From Nonomuraea sp. NEAU-A123 (lineage in GTDB: Bacteria > Actinomycetota > Actinomycetes > Streptosporangiales > Streptosporangiaceae): a DNA stretch of 64,000 nt. Where the stretch lies: contig NZ_JAHFZZ010000004.1 of assembly GCF_018603905.1 (NCBI RefSeq), forward strand, positions 620,001 to 684,000. Direction: 5' to 3'. Position 1 is the first letter of the stretch, and each line of letters starts with the position of its first letter. The position numbers and the translations under genes are program-made. The notes beneath the pieces are model-generated. The model worked only from the letters and a program-made list of their open reading frames with translations, was not told where the DNA came from and ran no database searches. This document shows positions 57,250 to 64,000 of this stretch, one piece after another.

Positions 57250-58159
57250 GGCCCGACTCTAACCGGTTGGGCACCCGTCGAAACCAGGTCAGGCATCGCC
57301 ACATCCACTCGAGCGGGCCGTACCTGTACTTCGACTGCCACCACACGCTGAACGGAACCTGTACGGCCAGCGTCGCCATCGCGACCGCGAGCACCGAAAA
57401 GCGGGTCGGATCGGTCTTGAGCAGGTGGCCCGTCAGGAAGATCACCAGCGTGCCGGAGACGTAGTTGGTCAGCGCCATCCGCCCGAGCGGCTCCAGCACC
57501 GCCGACAGCGGCGCCGCCCACCGGGCCCGCAGTGCCAGCAGCAGGCCGGTGGAGTAGGCGGTGGCTCCGGCGAGCGCGGCGACGCTGTAGAGCGTCCAGT
57601 TGCCGGAAGCGCCCGGGGCGCGGGTGACGAACCAGGCGGCGGTGAGCAGGGCGGAGGCCAGGGCGCTGACCGCGAAGACCGGCAGCAGCAGCCGCCCGGA
57701 CGGGCGCGACTCCATCAGCGCCATGCCGAGCAGGAACAACGGCGGAATGAGAAACGGCCCGGCCCCGATCCGCACCGCCCACACGACCGCGGCCACTCCG
57801 AGAATCAGCATGGGCGGCCCACCGGCCAGGAACGAGGCGGGCAGCAGCACCAGCGCCCCGAACACCGCGTAGATCGTCAGCACCTCGCCGCTGTAGAACA
57901 CGTGCTGGACCAGCCCGAAGCAGAGCAGCCAGAACAGCCGGCTCAGCAGCGCCCACCGCCCGGCCCGCTCCAGCACCAGGACGAAGCTGATGCCGAACAG
58001 CAGCGAGAAGATCGGGTAGAACCGGCTCTGGAACAGTGCCTCAAGGGTCCAGTCGATGCCGTTCCTGGGCTCGTGCACGGCGTGCTGCCAGGTGTTGACC
58101 AGCATGATGCCGCACACCGCGAAGCCGCGGAGCGCGTCGAGCTCTCGGATACGCCTCAC
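57209..58159 (-). CDS. DUF418-family membrane protein
   Basis: A 316-residue integral membrane protein with about eight helices. RRIRELDALRGFAVCGIMLVN is the usual opening of DUF418 proteins, related to the acyltransferase-3-like fold, and AALAGATAYSTGLLLALRAR plus LGRMALTNYVSGTLVIFL near the C-terminus are characteristic. Function is not established; some are thought to modify or export acylated products. I use GTG 58159, which overlaps the upstream stop as GTGA. The C-terminus overlaps the nitrilase-type gene by 41 bp. Confidence 0.83.
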   Translation of the reverse strand: MRRIRELDALRGFAVCGIMLVNTWQHAVHEPRNGIDWTLEALFQSRFYPIFSLLFGISFVLVLERAGRWALLSRLFWLLCFGLVQHVFYSGEVLTIYAVFGALVLLPASFLAGGPPMLILGVAAVVWAVRIGAGPFLIPPLFLLGMALMESRPSGRLLLPVFAVSALASALLTAAWFVTRAPGASGNWTLYSVAALAGATAYSTGLLLALRARWAAPLSAVLEPLGRMALTNYVSGTLVIFLTGHLLKTDPTRFSVLAVAMATLAVQVPFSVWWQSKYRYGPLEWMWRCLTWFRRVPNRLESGRDQNRPLPDPGVS

Positions 58160-59889
58160 AGCACCCAAGCGAACCACCATACGAGGAATCCGGCCGCCGT
58201 TACGGCGGACACCGCCTGCGGCTGGCCGGGTCGTCGCGCGAGCGCGCCGAGTGTCAGTACGGCCGACCCCACCGCCACCCAGGTGTACGGCCAGGCCGAC
58301 GCGGGCAGGCCGACGGCCAGCGCGGTCTCGTTCTCCTGCACCAGGCTCCACACCGCCGCGCCGACCAGCCCCGTGAACGCCGTCCCGGTCAGCCCGGCGA
58401 AGGCGGCCAGCGCCCGGCCCTTCAGAGCTCCCGTGACGAACTGGATCAGCGACACCAGCGCGAACAGCGCGAACGGGGCGGCCAGCCAGGGGGACAGCGA
58501 GATCTGGTAGGGGGCGCCGGTCACCCGCACGTCGGCCGGGTTCAGCCGGGGGTAGACGGCGGCCTGCTCTGGTGAGCACGGAGCGGAGGCCGGGGTCGCC
58601 GCCGCTCCACCTGACGGGGTGTCCACGAAAGCGAGGATGTGGCGGCGGGCGCAGCCGTTGACCAGGAACACCGCGTGTCCCGTGCCCGCGAACTCCACGA
58701 AGCGGGCGTTGGGCAGGGCTTTGGCGGCGGGCTCACTGGTCCGGGTCGGTGTCGTGGGGTCGTACTGGCCGCCCACGACGAGCACCGGGGCCTTGGTCGT
58801 GGCGTTGACGGCCGCCGACTTGGGAAGCTTCCACGCATCACACACCGCTTTGTCACTATTTACGGTGAAAAGTCGGGATTTTGTGGTGAATGTGTTGGTC
58901 GGGACCTCGTCCTGGCACTGCACCGCGTGATACAGCCCGAACTCGTGCGAGACCAGCCCGTCGCCCACCGCGTCGGCCAGCGGGCGCAGCAGCTCGTCGT
59001 GGCCCTTGCCGAGCGCGTCGATCAGCGCGGGCGCCACGGCGATCACGTCGGCCTCGTGCAGCGCCTCCGCCATGATCGTCGCCACGTCGTCGCCGGTCAG
59101 CCGGGCGGTGAAACCGGTGCCGAGCAGCGGGTCGGTGGTCGGCACCCGGGCGGGGCGGGCGTTCAGCCGGGTCACCATCGCCTCGAACGGCTCGCGCAGG
59201 CCGAGCTTGGCCACGGTGTCGGTCAGGTTGCGGTCGGCGTCGTCGTACCAGCCGACGTTCTCCGGCAGGTAGGAGTCGAGCACCACCGACCGCACGCCCG
59301 CCGGATCGGCGGCGGCCACGTCCATCATGACCCGGGTCGAGTAGCTGACCCCGAACAGGTTCCAGGTGGGGTAGCCGAGCGTCGTGCGCAACTGGACGAC
59401 GTCGGCGGTGATCTCCTTGGTGGTGTAGCCGCGCAGGTCCACGCCCTGCTGCCGGAGCCGCTCGCGGCACTTCAGCGCGGCGGCGCCGACGTCGGCCGAC
59501 GGCTCGCGCAGCCGGTCCAGCATCGCCTCGGCCGTCTCCGGGCAGCCCAGCGTCGGCTGGGAGTACTTGCTGCCGCGCTGCTCCACGGTCACCACGTCGC
59601 GGTCGGGGAACATCTGGCTCAAGAACCCCGTCAACTGCATCGACGCCGAGGCCGGGCCGCCGCTCATGTAGACCACCGGGTCGGGCTTACGGTCCTTGGC
59701 CGTCGAGGTGTGCACGGCGTAGCCGACCTTGAGGGTCTTGCCCGGCGTGTCCCTGCGCTCGGGAACGACCAGGAAACCGCAGGTCGTGTGGTCGGGCACG
59801 GCGACGGGACACGCGCTCTTCCCGACATCGTCCGGGCCCATGACGGGCGGCACGGAGAGGGCTAGCGCCAGCAGGACCCGAATGATCAC
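58156..59889 (-). CDS. TAP-like alpha/beta hydrolase with C-terminal membrane helices
   Basis: A 577-residue exported hydrolase of the tripeptidyl-aminopeptidase-like group. LFGVSYSTRVMMD (Ser182 nucleophile), the oxyanion segment VVYMSGGPASAS, YDPTTPTRTSEPAAKALP with its late Asp, and FAGTGHAVFL with the catalytic His are all present. The N-terminus is a short signal peptide or anchor. After ~460 come about four transmembrane helices (WLAAPFALFALVSLIQFVTG and others), unusual for plain TAP enzymes, so the catalytic domain is held at the membrane. GTG start at 59889 lacks a ribosome site and may be leaderless. It shares a promoter region with the divergent aminotransferase. Confidence 0.85.
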   Translation of the reverse strand: MIIRVLLALALSVPPVMGPDDVGKSACPVAVPDHTTCGFLVVPERRDTPGKTLKVGYAVHTSTAKDRKPDPVVYMSGGPASASMQLTGFLSQMFPDRDVVTVEQRGSKYSQPTLGCPETAEAMLDRLREPSADVGAAALKCRERLRQQGVDLRGYTTKEITADVVQLRTTLGYPTWNLFGVSYSTRVMMDVAAADPAGVRSVVLDSYLPENVGWYDDADRNLTDTVAKLGLREPFEAMVTRLNARPARVPTTDPLLGTGFTARLTGDDVATIMAEALHEADVIAVAPALIDALGKGHDELLRPLADAVGDGLVSHEFGLYHAVQCQDEVPTNTFTTKSRLFTVNSDKAVCDAWKLPKSAAVNATTKAPVLVVGGQYDPTTPTRTSEPAAKALPNARFVEFAGTGHAVFLVNGCARRHILAFVDTPSGGAAATPASAPCSPEQAAVYPRLNPADVRVTGAPYQISLSPWLAAPFALFALVSLIQFVTGALKGRALAAFAGLTGTAFTGLVGAAVWSLVQENETALAVGLPASAWPYTWVAVGSAVLTLGALARRPGQPQAVSAVTAAGFLVWWFAWVL

Positions 59890-59896
59890 AGGAGGA

Positions 59897-59907
59897 GACT
59901 AATAGTC
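59897..59907. promoter_or_regulatory. Symmetrical -10-like element serving two divergent genes
   Basis: GACTA-A-TAGTC is a perfect palindrome in the 25-bp gap between divergent GTG starts at 59889 and 59915. TAATAG (+) and TATTAG (-) could each act as a -10 box, giving very short or leaderless mRNAs in both directions. Confidence 0.45.
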
Positions 59908-59914
59908 TGGGGCC

Positions 59915-61081
<1,167 letters not shown>

Positions 61082-61191
61082 ACGCCCCTCACGGAAGTGC
61101 ATCTACCCGGTTACAGAGAGGAATGAGCGCTGCTGGGCTAGGGTGGTCAGCGCCTCGCTGATAGGGATCACCTCCTAAAGGAGACGAAACG

Positions 61192-61743
61192 TTGCTCACC
61201 GTCGGTGACCGCTTCCCCGAGTACGAGCTCACCGCCTGCGTCGCCCTCGACCCCGAGAAGGCGTTCGCGGAGATCGACCACAAGAGCTACGCGGGCAAGT
61301 GGCGTGTCGTGTTCTTCTGGCCGAAGGACTTCACCTTCGTCTGCCCGACCGAGATCGCCGAGTTCGGGCGGCTCAACCGTGAGTTCGCCGACCGTGACAC
61401 GCAGGTGCTCGGCGTCTCCGTCGACTCCGAGTTCGTCCACCACGCCTGGCGCAAGCACCACGACGACCTGCGTGACCTGCCGTTCCCGATGCTGAGCGAC
61501 CTCAAGCGCGAGCTGTCGGCCGCGTGCGGGGCGCTCGGCGAGGACGGTGTCGCCCAGCGCGCCACGTTCATCGTGGACCCGCACGACGAGATCCAGTTCA
61601 CGATGGTGACCGCCGCTTCCGTGGGCCGCAACGTCACCGAGGTCCTGCGGGTCCTCGACGCCCTGCAGTCCGACGAGCTCTGCCCCTGCAACTGGAGCAA
61701 GGGCGAGGCCGGTCTCGACGCGCGCGGGCTGCTGGCCCGGTGA
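61192..61743 (+). CDS. ahpC: Alkyl hydroperoxide reductase, peroxiredoxin AhpC
   Basis: A 183-residue thiol peroxidase that reduces H2O2 and organic peroxides. [19 protein letters not shown] contains the peroxidatic Cys51; [11 protein letters not shown] carries the C-terminal Cys164/Cys166 pair of the AhpC/AhpD-linked actinobacterial type. The TTG start at 61192 has AAGGAG eight bases upstream. It overlaps ahpD by GTGA. No OxyR gene is beside it. Confidence 0.95.
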   Translation: MLTVGDRFPEYELTACVALDPEKAFAEIDHKSYAGKWRVVFFWPKDFTFVCPTEIAEFGRLNREFADRDTQVLGVSVDSEFVHHAWRKHHDDLRDLPFPMLSDLKRELSAACGALGEDGVAQRATFIVDPHDEIQFTMVTAASVGRNVTEVLRVLDALQSDELCPCNWSKGEAGLDARGLLAR

Positions 61744-62276
61744 GCATCGACGATCTGAAGGCGGCGCTGCCCGACTACGCCAAGGACACCCGGCTCAACC
61801 TGGGCTCGGTCACGACCACCTCGTCGCTGACCGACCGGCAGCTCTGGGGCACGGTGCTGGCGAGCGCGCTGGCCACCAGGTCCGGGCGGGTGATCGCCGC
61901 GGTCTCCGAGGAGGCCGCCGGGCGGCTGTCGGCCGAGGCGTTCACGGCCGCCAAGGCCGCCGCCTCGATCATGGCCATGAACAACGTCTACTACCGGGCC
62001 ACCCACCTCATCGGCGACGAGACGTACGCGACGCTGCCGGCGCGGCTCAGGATGACCGTGATCGGCGATCCGGGTGTGGACAAGGCCGACTTCGAGCTGT
62101 GGTGCCTGGCCGTCTCCGCGATCAACGGCTGCGGCCGGTGCCTGGAGTCGCACGAGCAGGTGCTGCGCGGCTCCGGCCTGCCCCGCGAGCACATCCAGGA
62201 GGCGCTGCGCGTGGCCGCCGTGATCAACGCCACCGCGATGACCCTCGACGCCGAGGCGGCGCTGCTCACGGCTTGA
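61740..62276 (+). CDS. ahpD: Alkyl hydroperoxide reductase AhpD
   Basis: A 178-residue helical disulfide reductase that recycles AhpC through lipoylated dihydrolipoamide succinyltransferase, as known from Mycobacterium. [18 protein letters not shown] holds Cys131, Cys134 and His138 of the C-x-x-C-x-x-x-H active site, and [14 protein letters not shown] is also conserved. The GTG start overlaps the ahpC stop (61740-61743). A strong hairpin follows the stop. Confidence 0.94.
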   Translation: MSIDDLKAALPDYAKDTRLNLGSVTTTSSLTDRQLWGTVLASALATRSGRVIAAVSEEAAGRLSAEAFTAAKAAASIMAMNNVYYRATHLIGDETYATLPARLRMTVIGDPGVDKADFELWCLAVSAINGCGRCLESHEQVLRGSGLPREHIQEALRVAAVINATAMTLDAEAALLTA

Positions 62277-62294
62277 CGTTCGCGCCACGGATCT

Positions 62295-62337
62295 CCGTGG
62301 CGGAGGTGGGCTCTCCGGGTGTCCACCTCCGCCACGG
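62295..62337. terminator. Bidirectional terminator between ahpD and FUSC gene
   Basis: CCGTGGCGGAGGTGG (62295-62309) and CCACCTCCGCCACGG (62323-62337) form a perfect 15-bp stem with a 13-base loop, immediately between the two convergent stops. Confidence 0.8.
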
Positions 62338-63435
62338 TCAAGCGGTGGCGTCCTCGTCGTGGGGCGCGTCCAGCGGGGTCAACGTCGCCGTCGCCTCCTC
62401 GTGATCCATCCCGGTCGCCTGGAGCAGGTCCACGGCGATGGAGCGCAGTTGCGCGATGATGACGTGCGCCGAGAAGCCCAGCCGTTCGGGACGCTGCCGC
62501 GCCGCGACGGCGAGCAGCGCCTGCCGGGCCAGCGTGGGCTCGCGGCCGGCCGCCAGTTCGAGCTGGAGCAGCAGCGCCGCCTCCGACACCTCGCGCATCG
62601 CCTCGGCCAGCGAGCTCGGCGGCGGGCTCGTCTCGCCCAGCGCCGCCAGTGTCCGGCGGGCCAGCACCCTGGCGTTCCGCAGGGCCAGGTCCACCGGCAT
62701 GGCCGCGGTCTCGTACCTGGCCAGCCTGCCGCGGCGGTGCCAGTGCAGCGGTGAGATGAGCGTGATCTCCTTGCTGGTCTCCACCGCCCGCTCGAACTCC
62801 TCGACCGCCGCCTGGGTGTTGCGGGCCTCCTCCAGCGCCTCGGCGGCCAGGTCCACGTCGCGCTTCTCGATCGCCTCCGCGGCCCGTTCGAGCACCGTGG
62901 ACAGTGCGTCGAGCACGCCCGACAGGTGCTTGGCGGCGATGGCGAAGGGGCTGGCGGGCAGCAACGCCGCCGTGGCGACGGCGATGACGCCGCCGGTGAG
63001 CGCGTCGGCCATCCGGTCCCAGCCCCCGGCGCCGTCCGTGGGCACCAGGGCGGCGACCAGCACCGCGGACGATCCGGCCTGCGCCACGAAGAGCGCGCCG
63101 CTGTTCAGCAGCACCGCCGTGGTCATCGCCAGCGCGACCACCAGCGCGATCTGCCAGGCGCCCGAGCCGATCCAGGACACCAGCAGGTCGCCGACCCCGA
63201 CGCCGAGGCTGACTCCCACCACCAGTTCGGCCACCCGGCGCAGCCGCTGCCCGAGCCCCACACCGACGCAGATCAACACGGAGATCGGCGCGAAGAACGG
63301 GCGGGCGTGGCCGAGCAGGTGGATGGCGACGGTCCAGGCGAGCGCGGCGCCCACCGCGCACTGCGCGATGGAGGGCGCCATCATGCCGAACCCGCTCAGC
63401 CGTTCCCGTACATGATCGCTGAGCCTCGTTCGCAC
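62338..63435 (-). CDS. FUSC-family (aromatic-acid-exporter-like) membrane protein
   Basis: A 365-residue inner-membrane protein of the fusaric-acid-resistance/ArAE type. Six helices lie in the first ~170 residues (PSIAQCAVGAALAWTVAIHLL, ARPFFAPISVLICVGVGLG, VAELVVGVSLGVGVGDLLVSWI and so on). A cytoplasmic helical domain follows, with KEITLISPLHWHRRGRLARYETAAMPVD. These proteins export aromatic acids or related toxic acids. Start is taken as GTG 63435; an in-frame ATG at 63501 would add 22 non-membrane residues. It is followed upstream by a close paralogue in the same direction. Confidence 0.82.
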   Translation of the reverse strand: MRTRLSDHVRERLSGFGMMAPSIAQCAVGAALAWTVAIHLLGHARPFFAPISVLICVGVGLGQRLRRVAELVVGVSLGVGVGDLLVSWIGSGAWQIALVVALAMTTAVLLNSGALFVAQAGSSAVLVAALVPTDGAGGWDRMADALTGGVIAVATAALLPASPFAIAAKHLSGVLDALSTVLERAAEAIEKRDVDLAAEALEEARNTQAAVEEFERAVETSKEITLISPLHWHRRGRLARYETAAMPVDLALRNARVLARRTLAALGETSPPPSSLAEAMREVSEAALLLQLELAAGREPTLARQALLAVAARQRPERLGFSAHVIIAQLRSIAVDLLQATGMDHEEATATLTPLDAPHDEDATA

Positions 63436-63535
63436 CCCTCTACCCTGGCGGATCTTTGTGACATTAAGGTCACATTGCCCTGATTCGGGCGCGTCGAGCA
63501 CCCGGAAAATGCCGTTGCACAGGCGGTGCCGACGG

Positions 63536-64000
63536 TCAGGGGACGTCCTGGTCGCCGGGCGTGTCGAGGGGCGGGAGGGCGGCCACCGCCTCCTCGCGGT
63601 CGCCGCCGCTCGCCTTGAGCAGGTCCACGACGATCGACCGGAACTGCGCGACCATCACACTGGCCGAGAACCCCCACCGCTCCGTCCCCTGCCGCCCCGC
63701 CACCGCCAGGATCGCCTGGTGGGCCCGGTTCGGCTCGCGCCCCTGGGCCAGCTCCTCCCGGAGCAGCAGGGCCGCGTCGGCCAGGTCCCGCAGCGCGTCC
63801 GGCATCCAGGCGGGCGGCGGGCCCTGCCCCTCAAGGGCCGCGACGGCCCGCCGGGCCAGCACCCGGACGTTCCTGACCGCGTGATCGAGCGGCACGGCGG
63901 CCGTCTCGTACCCGTCCAGCCGGGAACGGCCGTGCCGGTGCAGCGGTGAGATGGTGGCGATCTCCCAGCTGGTCGTCAGCGCCTGCTTGAACTGCTCCAC
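63536..64000 (-). CDS. FUSC-family membrane protein, C-terminal part (runs off window end)
   Basis: The visible 154 residues are the cytoplasmic C-terminal domain of a second FUSC-type protein. WEIATISPLHRHGRSRLDGYETAAVPLD, ARRAVAALEGQG and WGFSASVMVAQFRSIVVDLL line up with the same segments of the gene at 62338-63435; by eye about half of the residues agree. The membrane half lies beyond the window. Tandem duplication is the likely origin. Confidence 0.8.
   Translation of the reverse strand: MEQFKQALTTSWEIATISPLHRHGRSRLDGYETAAVPLDHAVRNVRVLARRAVAALEGQGPPPAWMPDALRDLADAALLLREELAQGREPNRAHQAILAVAGRQGTERWGFSASVMVAQFRSIVVDLLKASGGDREEAVAALPPLDTPGDQDVP

Overview
The window is high-GC DNA dense with genes. 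The short intergenic regions, frequent GTG/TTG starts, F420-type (LLM-class) oxidoreductase, MmyB-type regulator, Tat- and lipobox-exported proteins and many small one-component regulators all point to a filamentous actinomycete. A member of the Streptosporangiaceae such as Nonomuraea is my guess, but the sequence alone does not fix the genus. No tRNA, rRNA, CRISPR array, insertion sequence or prophage was seen.

Layout. 0-5.6 kb: a sulfatase (cut by the window edge), PadR regulator and GPH-type sugar symporter sharing a promoter motif, then an SDR/MmyB divergent pair and a Tat-exported TPR/retropepsin-like protein. 5.6-9.3 kb: cytochrome bd oxidase (cydAB) behind three stacked palindromes, and a small membrane protein divergent from a TetR regulator. 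9.6-17.6 kb: a trypsin-fold protein with an apparently lost nucleophile, a CE4 deacetylase lipoprotein, a CoxG-like protein, a FrnE-like DsbA protein, an LLM oxidoreductase/MarR pair, thymidine kinase and small unknowns. 17.6-21.4 kb: hydantoinase/oxoprolinase subunits A and B.

21.4-44.6 kb is the most interesting part. It holds a Gfo/Idh/MocA-like protein, an epimerase-like protein, two DHDPS-fold aldolases, two DegT-family aminotransferases, an ABC sugar-type importer without its own ATPase, two paralogous exported beta-propeller proteins, and four amidohydrolase-fold proteins arranged as two translationally coupled pairs. In each pair one member keeps the N-terminal HxH metal motif and the other has lost part or all of it. 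Six promoters in this stretch carry the same 18-bp palindrome (TT[A/T]CGGTC-N2-GACCGNAA type), four of them in the same position relative to a TTGAC-N16/17-TTA promoter. One copy lies in front of an unusual three-domain regulator. I read this as one regulon handling an imported, probably amino- or branched-sugar-like compound. A subtilisin-like protease and a TrmB/LuxR regulator (31.0-36.1 kb) sit inside the locus without such a site and may be unrelated.

44.6-53.1 kb: acyl-CoA oxidase, EF-hand protein with a 36-bp palindromic operator, an orphan CBM2 domain, a lower-GC cyclase-family enzyme, a uridine-kinase-like P-loop protein, a CoA-transferase and a fused acyl-CoA carboxyltransferase. 53.1-59.9 kb: a leftward set with an ECF sigma factor and its membrane partner, two unknowns, a nitrilase-type amidohydrolase, a DUF418 membrane protein and a TAP-like alpha/beta hydrolase. 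59.9-64 kb: a PLP aminotransferase, AhpC/AhpD peroxide defence, and two tandem FUSC-type exporters (the second cut by the window end).

A recurring oddity is local tandem repetition: units of 15, 30 and 36 bp inside or next to coding sequence, and units of other lengths in two intergenic gaps.
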